Shown piece by piece: positions 1 through 8,342 of a stretch of 40,862 nt of DNA (its first letter is position 1; the number at the start of each line of letters is the position of its first letter). This stretch comes from an uncultured Granulosicoccaceae bacterium. GTDB lineage: Bacteria > Pseudomonadota > Gammaproteobacteria > Granulosicoccales > Granulosicoccaceae. The notes below the pieces were generated by a model. The model saw only the letters and a list, made by a program, of their open reading frames with translations. It did no database searches and was not told where the DNA came from. Location of the stretch: positions 1-40,862 of the forward strand of contig CALGJU010000116.1 of assembly GCA_937928685.1 (NCBI GenBank). The letters run 5' to 3'. The translations under genes and the position numbers were made by a program.

Positions 1-51
1 GTGCTACACTCTCGCGCCCAACGAACTGCACCAACTTCAAGAGATCCCTGT

Positions 52-789
52 GTGAGTCAAACGACAGAAGACATTCAACTTCAGGTCTGGAAAGATCTGG
101 CACTCAGCAAACAATTATTGGCAAATGAGGTCATCAAAGCATTAGACCTCGACACAACCGTTTCGGCGGCACAGCTTAAAGATGCACTGAATAAGCTCAT
201 TGACCGGGCCAAACACGCCGACACTCACATCCAGGCTGCTCGTGAGAAAGCAGAGTCGTCTATTAATGAGATGCGAACGGAACTAAAGCAATCTGAAATG
301 GGTCGCCTCAGAGCGGTGGCTGCGATTGACCAGACAACCGCTGCTAAAGAAGCAGCAGAAAGTGCACTTGCGGCGGGTCGTGAATCCAACTCAGACACTG
401 TCCGCAAAGCCAAAGATGAACTGGCGAGAAAAGAACGTGAGCTGAAAGCCATCAATACAGCACTGGCAGATACGCCGGACAATGTTGTTAAAAAACTTAA
501 AGCCCTGAAAAAGCAAAAGCTTGAAGAAAACAATGCTCGTAAAGCGGCCGAAGCGATGGCGCGCACACAAAAGAAAGAGATCAAAGAACTCAACGAGCAG
601 ATTGAAGAACGCAAGAAATTGCTTGAGCAAAGTGGTCAGCTGGTGGAGCAGTATCGTGAGTTACGCACCGCTGCTGAAGCATTAAAAGAAAAAGCAGGCG
701 ACGATGCTGAAGCATTGCCAATTCAAGATGATAAGTTACTTGAGGGCATTGAGATGGCAGCGACTGTTGAAAAGGATGACGACGAATAA
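52..789 (+). CDS. Coiled-coil protein of unknown function
   Basis: I do not recognise a family. From about residue 50 the protein is almost entirely charged heptad-like helix (rich in K, E, A, R, L), as in a long coiled coil, and it ends in an acidic tail (KDDDE). There is no signal peptide or membrane segment, so it is probably cytoplasmic, with a structural or scaffolding role. The reading frame is open to the window edge. I prefer the GTG at 52 because AAGAG at 39-43 sits 8 bases upstream and the first predicted helix follows soon after; the GTG at position 1 lacks visible upstream context. It converges with the polymerase gene at 873. Existence is likely; function is unknown. Confidence 0.75.
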   Translation: MSQTTEDIQLQVWKDLALSKQLLANEVIKALDLDTTVSAAQLKDALNKLIDRAKHADTHIQAAREKAESSINEMRTELKQSEMGRLRAVAAIDQTTAAKEAAESALAAGRESNSDTVRKAKDELARKERELKAINTALADTPDNVVKKLKALKKQKLEENNARKAAEAMARTQKKEIKELNEQIEERKKLLEQSGQLVEQYRELRTAAEALKEKAGDDAEALPIQDDKLLEGIEMAATVEKDDDE

Positions 790-791
790 AT

Positions 792-841
792 CGAGCTCGC
801 CGCTTCTGCGGCGCTCGCCTTTAACTTTCGTCTTCGAAAGT
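792..841. terminator. Two hairpins between convergent genes
   Basis: The first hairpin is CGCCGC (798-803), loop TTCT, GCGGCG (808-813), with outer CGAG/CTCG pairing across a two-base bulge, followed by CCTTTAACTTT. The second is ACTTTCG (824-830), loop TCTT, CGAAAGT (835-841). They fill the gap between the coiled-coil gene and the 3' end of polB and probably end one or both transcripts. T-runs are weak. Confidence 0.4.
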
Positions 842-872
842 CTAGTGCGCCTGAATTGCGCGCCTGATCAAG

Positions 873-3209
873 CTAGAACAACTCTCCCTGGTTACTCACC
901 ACAGAGTGATAGCTAGTATTAAGAAAGTGCAGTATGCCGTCAGCAACTGGTACAAGTTGCTTTTCAACGTAGTGTTGATAATCCAACTCTGATGATCGCT
1001 CCTCGCTTGGCTCCGGCCCGTGCACGGTTAAGACATAGTCTATCCACTTTTGAGGGTTCGCACTTTTACGGGCCGCTTGAACGTGTGGTGGTACGTTGCG
1101 CTCATAGTCAGACAATTTTCGGCGCAAGCGCTTTCTGTAGACCAACTTCTCATCTAACTTACCGGCCAGTAAATCGTTGGTAGTATCACGAATCAGTACA
1201 TCTACTGGCTGATCATTAAAGACCCTGCTGTAGAGCTCTCTCTGAAACTCGCGCGCTAACGGCGTCCAATCGGTACGTACCGCTTCAAGTCCTTTAAAAA
1301 CGACTTCAATGTCACCGTCGGGTTTTAATATTTGCCCGGCATAACGCTTTTTGCTTCCTGAGTTTTCAAGCTTCATGCCCTGCGCGCCACGCACCGTGGG
1401 CATAAGAAATCTCAGGTAATGGGTTTCAAACTCAACCTCCAGGTGGCATTCAAGCCGATACTGTTTCATTAAATACTGCTGCCAGTACTTATTTAACCCT
1501 TCTTGCAACTGCTCTCCAACCAGACAGGCTTTGTCGGATGAATAACTTTCGTCCAGAAGCACAAAGAGTGAATCAGTATCTCCATAAATGACTTGCCAGC
1601 CAGCTTTTTCAATATAGTCTTTACTCTGCAATATAATTTCATGACCACGGCGCGTGATACTGCTGGCCAGCTGATGATTATGGAATCGACACCCAGACGA
1701 ACCCAATACGCCGTAGAGCGAGTTCATAATAATTTTAATTGCCTGAGACAAAGCAGTATTACTTTGCGCCTTGGCCTCATCGCGCTTAGACCACAGCTCT
1801 TCAATCAGTTGCGGCAGGATATGCTCATCACGCGAGAACTCTGCGCCTTCAAAACCCGGCACTGCATCTGCACCTGATACGGCAAGACCCAATGGATCGA
1901 TCACAAACGTTCTTATAATACTTGGGTACAGGCTTTTGAAATCCAGAACGATCACATTTTTGTATATACCCGGTTGGGAATCGAGTACATAGCCACCGGG
2001 ACTTCCAATACTCTCAGAGGCAGCAGTAATGGCCGCAACATAGCCCTTACGGTGTAGACGTGGCAGATATAAGTTATCAAAGGTTTGTACTGCACCGCCA
2101 ATTTTGTCCATTGGCAATCCAGTCATTTGAGCACGCTGCATGGCAAAGTTTATTAGATCTGCCTTGGCAAATATTTCTGTGACTAAACGACAGTCTTCTA
2201 TGTTGTACTTTGCAAGCGCGGGTTTATCGGTTTGGTACAGATGATTTATCTGTGCGACTTTATCCGCACTACCCTGGCCCGTGGTGATGGTCTTGCCGCG
2301 TCCCAGCAATTGCTGTCCAACGCTTTCCAATGAAAAGCTTTCAAACGACCAAAAAGCAGCGCGCAGCATTTCTATGCCATCAAGCACTGCCCGCCCCGGC
2401 ACTCTGCCTATCTTCACAGGGCTTGTGCCACTGCCCACTTGCAAAATGGCAGAGGCTTCACCACCCCGGCCAAGTGCAAACGTAATGTTCAGCTCTTCAC
2501 ATTTACGTGCGATGAAGTCCAGATCAAAACCGATGATATTCCAACCCACGATGACATCAGGATCTACCCGGTGCAACAGGGTGAAAAAGGCTTCCAGCAA
2601 CAATTTTTCGGTGGCGTATAACTGAAGCTGAAAGTCTTCATGGCTACTGATTGGCTCGCCTTTTCCAACCATCAGCACCGTATTTACGTCACCACTGTGT
2701 AACGCAATGGAATAAAGCTGCTGTGATAAACCGCGTGTCTCAATATCAATAGATGCCAGTGTCAGCTGCGGCTGTATATCGCAAGGCAGTAATTTGGGGT
2801 TGATCATTTCTATATAGTTGGCGCGTTGCTCAACTGTTCCACGGGCACTAAACCCGGCATTGATAAACCGCTCCATTAAATAGCGATCAGCAGGCTTTAT
2901 ATCAGACTCATGTAGATGACCACTGCTGGCGGGATCTCTTGCAAGTGCAGCCAGGTCTTTTTGCGCACTGAAGTACAGAGCATCTACCGGTGAACCAGCA
3001 GTTGATGTGAGACTAACGTTTTTGCGCTGCGACCTGGCCGGCAGCACCAGCGCCTGCTCCCGATCTACGAAACAAACAGCATGCTGTGCTGGCATTAGCA
3101 GTCTGAGCGGGCCTCTTTCAGTTTTTGCCCAGTAGGAAACCTCAATTCCCGCAGAGAAATCCCGCCACTGACGCGATAAAAGAAAACCGTTAATGGATTG
3201 CTCAGACAC
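873..3209 (-). CDS. polB: DNA polymerase II (family B, with 3'-5' exonuclease)
   Basis: Family-B replicative-repair polymerase used in translesion and restart synthesis. At 778 aa it matches the usual length of E. coli Pol II (about 783). Exonuclease motifs are complete: Exo I DIE (D155, E157), Exo II VGWNIIGFDLDF (221-232) and Exo III YNIED (335-339). Polymerase motifs are complete: A DFKSLYPS (423-430), B KIIMNSLYG (492-500) and C YGDTDS (542-547), with the two metal aspartates D544 and D546. Both activities should be intact. The start is GTG with a poor ribosome-binding site. I see no clear LexA box (CTGT-N8-ACAG) in the 230 bases upstream, although this gene is SOS-regulated in E. coli. 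The gene is monocistronic by layout. Confidence 0.95.
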   Translation of the reverse strand: MSEQSINGFLLSRQWRDFSAGIEVSYWAKTERGPLRLLMPAQHAVCFVDREQALVLPARSQRKNVSLTSTAGSPVDALYFSAQKDLAALARDPASSGHLHESDIKPADRYLMERFINAGFSARGTVEQRANYIEMINPKLLPCDIQPQLTLASIDIETRGLSQQLYSIALHSGDVNTVLMVGKGEPISSHEDFQLQLYATEKLLLEAFFTLLHRVDPDVIVGWNIIGFDLDFIARKCEELNITFALGRGGEASAILQVGSGTSPVKIGRVPGRAVLDGIEMLRAAFWSFESFSLESVGQQLLGRGKTITTGQGSADKVAQINHLYQTDKPALAKYNIEDCRLVTEIFAKADLINFAMQRAQMTGLPMDKIGGAVQTFDNLYLPRLHRKGYVAAITAASESIGSPGGYVLDSQPGIYKNVIVLDFKSLYPSIIRTFVIDPLGLAVSGADAVPGFEGAEFSRDEHILPQLIEELWSKRDEAKAQSNTALSQAIKIIMNSLYGVLGSSGCRFHNHQLASSITRRGHEIILQSKDYIEKAGWQVIYGDTDSLFVLLDESYSSDKACLVGEQLQEGLNKYWQQYLMKQYRLECHLEVEFETHYLRFLMPTVRGAQGMKLENSGSKKRYAGQILKPDGDIEVVFKGLEAVRTDWTPLAREFQRELYSRVFNDQPVDVLIRDTTNDLLAGKLDEKLVYRKRLRRKLSDYERNVPPHVQAARKSANPQKWIDYVLTVHGPEPSEERSSELDYQHYVEKQLVPVADGILHFLNTSYHSVVSNQGELF

Positions 3210-3345
3210 GCTACTGCAGCGCGCCTGATCGAGAAATCACAAAGTAGTCGCTCAAAGATAGATAATCTGATTAGCCGTCGCCCATCGTATCAGCCTGGCG
3301 CCCGGGGAGACAGGGGGTTTCGATCAGCGAATCAGGTACTGCCGG

Positions 3346-3374
3346 TGTCCTGCATCACTACCGGATGCAGGACA
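3346..3374. terminator. Perfect 11-bp hairpin downstream of the amine-oxidase-like operon
   Basis: TGTCCTGCATC (3346-3356) pairs perfectly with GATGCAGGACA (3364-3374) around a 7-base loop. It lies after the stop at 3441 and before polB, both on the minus strand. No T-run follows on either strand, so it may be an RNA-stabilising stem or a protein-binding palindrome rather than a classical terminator. Confidence 0.4.
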
Positions 3375-3395
3375 GCACAGCCATCACTTTAATGC

Positions 3396-3435
3396 AGCCC
3401 TTGTTAATTATAGCCCTTGTTAATACAGCCCTTGG
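3396..3435. repeat. Short tandem repeat, 15-16 bp unit
   Basis: AGCCCTTGTTAAT occurs at 3396-3408 and 3412-3424, and a partial third copy, AGCCCTTGG, at 3427-3435. It sits just past the stop codon of the amine-oxidase-like gene. Too short to assign a role. Confidence 0.6.
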
Positions 3436-3440
3436 GCAGA

Positions 3441-5360
3441 TCAGTTTGAAGACACTATGCAGTTATCAAAAACACCGACATCTTCACTGTACACCACCAC
3501 TGATCCAAACTTACTGTTTGAGGGCGCAGTGAGCTCTGCGATGTGATTACTGTATGCAGTCGTCTCTACCGGAATCTCTGAGGTTTCCAGTGCGGCGTAA
3601 TTGGCATTCATCAAAGTAAGTGAAACACTCGTGTAGAGCTGTGTGCTTTCACTTTTTGCGCGACAATCCATGCTGTAGCTGGTGCCTGCTTGAATGGCGA
3701 ATTCCTGATACATACAACCACCGTTTTTAGCAGACAATGCACCTGAACCTGCATCAGAATCGGCGCTTAGCCCAATCAGGTTAGAGGCGGCACAGGAATT
3801 CCAACCGTTAAGATTGCTTTCAAAGTCACCATTTGCTAACAGATTAGTTACAGGCTCAGGAGTTGGTTCTGGTGTTGGTTCTGGTTCCGGTGTTGGTTCT
3901 GGTTCCGGCGTCGGTTCTGGTTCTGGAGTCGGGTTTGGTGTTGGCTCCGGTTCAGGTGTTACTGAACCAGACGTCATACGGCAGGAATCAAACAACGTTG
4001 TGTCTTCGCTGTACAGCAGGGCTGCTACATAGGCAGTCTCAGCCGGTGCCACAGCGTCCACCGAATAATCCGTATAGGCAGCCGCAGCACCCACCTGTAT
4101 CACTTCAGTGAGAAGGTTACGGAAATTTGCATCAAGATAGCTGAGCTCGACGATCGTCCAATTACTGCCAGATCTATTGGCAGCACAGGTCAAGTTGTGT
4201 GCCTGACCCGCTTCAGCGACAACCTCCTGGTAGATACATCCGCCGTTGGAAATTTCCATAGCAGCGCTACCACCAGCCTGATTACTCGTCACACGCTGAA
4301 TATTGGCAGAAGATCCGCAATTAGACCACGCGCCAAGCCCGGTTGCTTCAAAGCCACCATTGGCCAGCAGGTTGTTCTCAGGTGTCGGCTCTGGTTCTGG
4401 TTCCGGCGTTGGTTCCGGCTCCGGCTCCGGCGTTGGTTCTGGTTCTGGCTCTGGTTCCGGCTCTGGTTCCGGTGTCGGTTCTGGTGTTGCTGCAAGCACT
4501 TCCAGCCGTGGGCCGGAGGCATGCCAGATAGAAGCGCCTTCTGCAGGACTGTGCGGCAAGTGTGTTACATACCAAAGCACTAGATCAGTGCCATCAATAT
4601 TTTGCGCCGGAGAGTTGTATAACTCACCAATCTCACCACGTGCGCCTTTACGCCACCTCCCTACTTCAGATGCAACAAATGCTCGACCAGCGAAATCCCA
4701 CTTGGAAAAGTTGTCTGGCTCACCATCGTCATCAGCCGGTGTAAGACGCACCTTGCTACCTGTGACTTTATCTTGAATTGTCCAAAATTGAGTATTGGAC
4801 TTGAGGTCATTAAATTCTGTGGCTTGTACATCACTCGCGCCTTTTGCAATTTGATCATCAGACGCACCATCTATGTCGAAATCAAACATCCACTGTGCAT
4901 GGTGGCCGTGTTGTATCTGGCACTGAAGACCCCGGCTATATACCCGTGAATCAAAGTATCCATTCTCACTAAAATAATAAGTCTGATAAATCTGGTATTC
5001 GCCAATTTGCCAATTCGCTCCTACCTCAAGCATATTTTCACCATTTTGAGTGAAGGTGCGGCGACACAAGGCTTGATTTTCACAGGCCGGCGTTTGCGCA
5101 CCACTGCCCGGGTTTCGTAATGCACCTGAAGAAAGTATATCTGCGTAAGGGCCACAGACATCGTTCTCATATTCAACTCGCATTACCGGCATGCTCACCT
5201 TGCCGAGAATTTTCTTGTTGTTGTAGGTAAGATTCGTTAAGACTAAACCGGATGAATTATTATTTGTGCTGTAGTCAAAGCTCCAGCCAGACCAATCGAC
5301 ATCGGCGGCCTGAGCAGTAGTTGCAGCCAACAATAGTAGCGAACTTATCAATGCTTTCAT
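3441..5360 (-). CDS. Secreted copper-amine-oxidase-type catalytic domain with two CBM-like modules
   Basis: Residues are numbered from the upstream ATG at 5366 (M1); I prefer M3 at 5360 because GGAG abuts the 5366 ATG but sits 6 bases before 5360. Signal peptide to about residue 20 (AQA/A). Residues 24-291 read like the catalytic domain of copper amine oxidases: the opening VDWSGWSFD and GLVLTNLTY, and near the end IDGTDLVLW. Compared from memory with Arthrobacter AGAO, D76 fits the catalytic base, Y124 the topaquinone tyrosine (in GEYQ rather than NYD/E), H153-x-H155 two copper ligands (spaced exactly before DIDG) and H272 the third (W+7, as in AGAO). The domain is compact. Two Pro-Glu linkers (294-330 and about 470-505) lead to two similar beta-rich modules (about 332-465 and 507-641), each with four conserved cysteines and an NLLANG-FE start like CenC-type CBMs. 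The family normally deaminates primary amines, releasing aldehyde, H2O2 and NH3. The activity and the family call are inference. Confidence 0.7.
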   Translation of the reverse strand: MKALISSLLLLAATTAQAADVDWSGWSFDYSTNNNSSGLVLTNLTYNNKKILGKVSMPVMRVEYENDVCGPYADILSSGALRNPGSGAQTPACENQALCRRTFTQNGENMLEVGANWQIGEYQIYQTYYFSENGYFDSRVYSRGLQCQIQHGHHAQWMFDFDIDGASDDQIAKGASDVQATEFNDLKSNTQFWTIQDKVTGSKVRLTPADDDGEPDNFSKWDFAGRAFVASEVGRWRKGARGEIGELYNSPAQNIDGTDLVLWYVTHLPHSPAEGASIWHASGPRLEVLAATPEPTPEPEPEPEPEPEPTPEPEPEPTPEPEPEPTPENNLLANGGFEATGLGAWSNCGSSANIQRVTSNQAGGSAAMEISNGGCIYQEVVAEAGQAHNLTCAANRSGSNWTIVELSYLDANFRNLLTEVIQVGAAAAYTDYSVDAVAPAETAYVAALLYSEDTTLFDSCRMTSGSVTPEPEPTPNPTPEPEPTPEPEPTPEPEPTPEPTPEPVTNLLANGDFESNLNGWNSCAASNLIGLSADSDAGSGALSAKNGGCMYQEFAIQAGTSYSMDCRAKSESTQLYTSVSLTLMNANYAALETSEIPVETTAYSNHIAELTAPSNSKFGSVVVYSEDVGVFDNCIVSSN

Positions 5361-5369
5361 TTTCATCTC

Positions 5370-6113
5370 CTACTTCACCAAGCCATGTTCAAGTACAGTC
5401 GCGCCACTTAAATTAACCAACGCGGTGTAGACCGGTAGCTCTCCACCACCAGGCCCAAACGTCACATACATCATTCGCTGTGGATAAAAATGTTGTTGTG
5501 CACTTACTACTTCACTTGCAGGTGGAAACGCCAACATGGCAGTACCCTGTAGACCACTAACATCAAAGCTATCGTTAGTGAGAACGGTTTGAGCAAGGCT
5601 GATTGCATCCTCTACTTCCTGAGGATGTTCCGTTGGCTGGTAAACAGAAGCGGTAAATATCTGGCTGGATACTGAACCATCGCTGGCCAGCACCACCTCT
5701 ACCGTTTCATCAGTGGCATAGTTATAAAAAACAATTCTCGCCACCTCATCACTTTTGCTATCGCCAAGGGTTGCATGAATTTCACGGTAGTCACTACCCA
5801 GACTGGTTCTGACCTGCGGGTTATTCAAGATCGAACTTCTTGCAGCAGTCAACACGCCTGACAGTGCGCCAGCCCGCGCACTCCCCGGATAAAGCTCAGC
5901 GTTAGTCATGTTTTCCGGTTGTGGAGGCCAAATGCCATCCGCAGGCCCTGTGTGCGGCGTGTGGCTGCCAGAAATATTGGAGTCAGTCGAGCCAGTCACC
6001 AGCACACTGCCTGAGTCGCTGCAGGCGGCAAGAACGATTGGCAGTGCTAACGCAACAATCAATACGTTTGCAGACTTTCTTGCCCGCATTCCGGAAAATC
6101 TATACTTGAACAT
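5370..6113 (-). CDS. Lipoprotein resembling amine oxidase N2-N3 domains
   Basis: A lipobox VLAAC follows a hydrophobic segment, so Cys31 should be lipidated. After a Ser/Thr/Gly-rich spacer, the protein reads like the two small alpha/beta (cystatin-like) domains N2 and N3 that precede the catalytic domain in copper amine oxidases. An ARIVFYNY...ETVEVVLASDGSV strand pair is followed by EVEDAISLAQTVLTND (N3 helix pattern) and QRMMYVTF...PVYTALVNLSGATV. The protein stops where N3 ends, and the next gene starts where the catalytic domain begins. The stop overlaps the start region of that gene, so the two are translationally linked. AAAGGGG precedes the ATG. It could instead be a PepSY-like lipoprotein; the homology is from pattern reading only and needs a profile search. 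Confidence 0.6.
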   Translation of the reverse strand: MFKYRFSGMRARKSANVLIVALALPIVLAACSDSGSVLVTGSTDSNISGSHTPHTGPADGIWPPQPENMTNAELYPGSARAGALSGVLTAARSSILNNPQVRTSLGSDYREIHATLGDSKSDEVARIVFYNYATDETVEVVLASDGSVSSQIFTASVYQPTEHPQEVEDAISLAQTVLTNDSFDVSGLQGTAMLAFPPASEVVSAQQHFYPQRMMYVTFGPGGGELPVYTALVNLSGATVLEHGLVK

Positions 6114-6240
6114 TGAAGCCCCTTTAATCGCTACTTATGCGTTAAGCAATGTGCATGGGCCGCAAATTCCGTACCGGTTACCACACCGCTTTCAATCAGC
6201 AACGACGTATAAATGAGCGCACAAGTCAAAAAAACGTCAA

Positions 6241-6525
6241 ATGAGGTCTATACTTTTTCTATCGTCTAGTTTTCTGGCAGCACTGATGAACGACCACACT
6301 ATAAAAATAGATCGATTTACTTTTGCTATTCGCGTGGATCAAACGGCTGATGCCCTGCACGCTATTGAGGCATGGGTTTTCTTTATGGACGAACCATGCT
6401 GCGATGACAATGGCCACCAATATCGTTTTTATCTGCCGCTAGCGCTTAAAGAATCAAGCCTCAGGGATTTATGCACTGCGTTTACCAAGGCAGTTCATTG
6501 CGAGCAGTTTGCCTCTGCTGCTTGA
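6241..6525 (+). CDS. Hypothetical small protein
   Basis: I do not recognise it. The frame gives 94 codons from the ATG at 6241. A second ATG at 6286 gives 79 residues (MNDHTIKIDRFTFAIRV...) and removes a hydrophobic stretch that would otherwise look like a weak signal peptide; no strong ribosome-binding site supports either. Composition looks protein-like (alternating strands, a CC pair in DEPCCDD, one long amphipathic segment). It is divergent from the lipoprotein at 6113 and converges with the acetyltransferase at 6552. Moderate doubt that it is translated. Confidence 0.4.
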   Translation: MRSILFLSSSFLAALMNDHTIKIDRFTFAIRVDQTADALHAIEAWVFFMDEPCCDDNGHQYRFYLPLALKESSLRDLCTAFTKAVHCEQFASAA

Positions 6526-6551
6526 GCGCCTGCGTAAACCGTGCGAGAAAA

Positions 6552-6968
6552 CTAGTCCGGTATCAGACGCTTTCCCATACTAACTACCGCATCAGTACTA
6601 TACCCAAGCGTTGCGTAGAACTCCTGCACCGCAAGGTTATCGGTGCGAATTTGCAAATTAAGTTTTGCACAACCTACAGCAACCAGTCGGCTTTCCAGAT
6701 CATTGATTAGTTTTGTTGCGATACCAGTTCGTTGCGCGCCAGGTGCCACGGCAAGGTAGTTCATCCACCCTCTGTGGCCATCATAACCACCCATGACAGC
6801 AGCTATGATTCTATTGCCTTGCTCACCCACCAGAAAGAGAGAATCCGCTGACTGCATCTTGCGATGGATGTCACGCATCGGATCATTCCATGGCTTGGTT
6901 AACCCGCACTCAGTCCACAGTGCGATAACCTGATCGCTATCAGCCAGCTGGAATTCTCGTATTTCCAA
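6552..6968 (-). CDS. ypeA: GNAT family acetyltransferase (YpeA type)
   Basis: A 138-residue single-domain GNAT enzyme, matching E. coli YpeA (about 141 aa) along its length: LW.EC.L..PWNDP..DI.RKM, MGGYDGHRG, and the acetyl-CoA pyrophosphate loop region (AQRTGIATKLI, the Q/RxxGxG/A motif) at about residues 87-97, then EFYATLGY near the end. The substrate is not known for this subfamily. The start codon is TTG, with GAGAG about 9 bases upstream. It stands alone, tail-to-tail with the small plus-strand ORF, and its start is only 23 bases from the end of the next minus-strand gene, so the two could be cotranscribed. Confidence 0.85.
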   Translation of the reverse strand: MEIREFQLADSDQVIALWTECGLTKPWNDPMRDIHRKMQSADSLFLVGEQGNRIIAAVMGGYDGHRGWMNYLAVAPGAQRTGIATKLINDLESRLVAVGCAKLNLQIRTDNLAVQEFYATLGYSTDAVVSMGKRLIPD

Positions 6969-6991
6969 TTTACTTGTCTCTCAACAGCGGG

Positions 6992-7717
6992 CTAACCGTA
7001 TATCCGCTGTACGTTGAAACGATCGTGAATAGCATTTGACTGTTCTTTGGTAATCCGCAGCCCTTTTGCAACACTGTCTAGAAATTGTGCTTCGTTTCGA
7101 TTGTCGAGCTGTATTGCCATTAACGATACTGAATAGACTTCTTCTTCAATACCACGCGGCACAGACTGTATAAAGCCATTCACATCTGCGCCTTTCGCCA
7201 TCTCCGAGCGAATGAAGTTTTGCTCCTCCGCCCCCAGATTGCCAATCTTCTGCAAGATGGTCTGTTGCTCTTGTTCATCCAGCCTCCCGTCTGAAAGACC
7301 CGCTTGAATCATTGCGCGCAGATACACTGCACTTTGATCATTTTGACTGATCTGCGTTGCCGGTGGTGTTTGCTCGAAAGGGTTGTTACCTACAGGTCCG
7401 GCTGGTGCCCCTTGCGTTGCTCCGCCCCCGTTAGCACGACCCAGTTCCTTTAAGGCCTTACCCAACAGATCACCTAGTCCGCCACCACCTTGTTGCCCGC
7501 CACCTAACGCACCACCGCCTGCTCTGGAACCACCGGTGGTTTGCTGATCACCGCCGAAAACACCGCCGCCCTGCTGGCTGTTTCCCCTCTGACCCTGCGA
7601 CCCTTTACCGACGCCAAGCAGATCCTCGAGCACCTGGGCGCCGGTACCGGTGTTCAATGACCCGCCACCTTTATTACCACCACCAAGTAGCTGACCTAAT
7701 ATGTCTGTTGCATTCAT
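6992..7717 (-). CDS. DUF533 / TerB-like protein with Gly-Gln-rich N-terminus
   Basis: The C-terminal 110 residues (YLRAMIQAGLSDGRLDEQEQ ... EVYSVSLMAIQLD ... FLDSVAKGLRI) match the helical DUF533 (YebE-like) family, related to the TerB fold. The first 120 residues are low-complexity Gly/Gln/Asn, unlike the membrane-proximal segment seen in some YebE homologues, and no transmembrane helix is evident. GGAGA sits 8 bases before the ATG at 7717. Function is unknown for the family; E. coli YebE is associated with envelope stress. Existence and family are fairly sure, role unknown. Confidence 0.8.
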   Translation of the reverse strand: MNATDILGQLLGGGNKGGGSLNTGTGAQVLEDLLGVGKGSQGQRGNSQQGGGVFGGDQQTTGGSRAGGGALGGGQQGGGGLGDLLGKALKELGRANGGGATQGAPAGPVGNNPFEQTPPATQISQNDQSAVYLRAMIQAGLSDGRLDEQEQQTILQKIGNLGAEEQNFIRSEMAKGADVNGFIQSVPRGIEEEVYSVSLMAIQLDNRNEAQFLDSVAKGLRITKEQSNAIHDRFNVQRIYG

Positions 7718-7786
7718 AATTTGATTCTCCGTACCGTCTGCTTTTATTTGTGAATAATCTGTACGCTGATCTGAAAAGGTATGCGC

Positions 7787-8209
7787 TTATTCTCTGTCTT
7801 CGATTCTTGGTCGCAGCGCTTCAAGCGCATAACCTGCCTCAGCAGTGGTTTTTAAAATATCGTCTACCGGCTGTTTACCTGCCTGACTCAAAGCCCACAG
7901 CACACTGCATCTGGTACCACTACGGCAGTAAGCCAACACCGGCTGAGGCAGGCTTTCAAGATGCTGCTCAAATTCCTCCACATCGCCGTCACTAATCATA
8001 CTGCCATTCACCGGTTGGAACGCGATGACCAGCCCGGCCGCATCAGCCAGGGCTTTAATTTCTTCGTAAGAAGGTTGATTTTCTTCCTCCTGATCCGGGC
8101 GATTGCAAAGAATAGAAGCAAATTTTCCTGCTTCTATTTCTTGCCTGTCTGCCGCGGTAAGTTGCGGCGCGACTGATAAGTTGTCAGTCAGTTTACGGAT
8201 ATCTGCCAT
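7787..8209 (-). CDS. DUF442 phosphatase-fold protein (TIGR01244 type)
   Basis: A 140-residue protein with the phosphatase-like fold of the DUF442 family (the domain fused to beta-lactamase-like enzymes in Blh proteins). The active-site loop is YCRSGTRCS with C95 and R100, the CxxGxR form of a Cys-phosphatase or sulfur-transferase P-loop. The first part (LSVAPQLTAADRQEI, SILCNRPDQEE) is typical. I choose the ATG at 8209, preceded by GGAAG 4-5 bases upstream. The longer frame to 8350 would overlap the divergent gene at 8343 and adds an unsupported segment. Likely cytoplasmic; substrate unknown, with sulfur metabolism a possibility. Confidence 0.8.
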   Translation of the reverse strand: MADIRKLTDNLSVAPQLTAADRQEIEAGKFASILCNRPDQEEENQPSYEEIKALADAAGLVIAFQPVNGSMISDGDVEEFEQHLESLPQPVLAYCRSGTRCSVLWALSQAGKQPVDDILKTTAEAGYALEALRPRIEDRE

Positions 8210-8342
8210 TATTCTTCCGAATAGTTGATTTGTGTAGATAGTGTATGACTGCCCCCATTGAGTCGCAAGCCACACCGCTTGTGCTTGTCGCGAACGCTGC
8301 ATTGCTTCAAACTGCGGATAATTATCTGGAGAAAAAAACAAT

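Noticed and set aside
3210-3300. LexA/SOS box upstream of polB
   Set aside because: No CTGT-N8-ACAG with acceptable match found.
3814-4776. Several open frames on both strands across the Pro-Glu linker region
   Set aside because: Low-complexity Gly/Ser/Val, Phe/Trp or Asn/Gln/Arg repeats arising from the linker codons; no start signals or domains.
3441-5366. Reading the large secreted protein as a plain carbohydrate-binding protein
   Set aside because: The tails alone would fit, but residues 24-291 carry the ordered amine-oxidase landmarks (D76, Y124, HGH, H272), which a CBM-only reading leaves unexplained.
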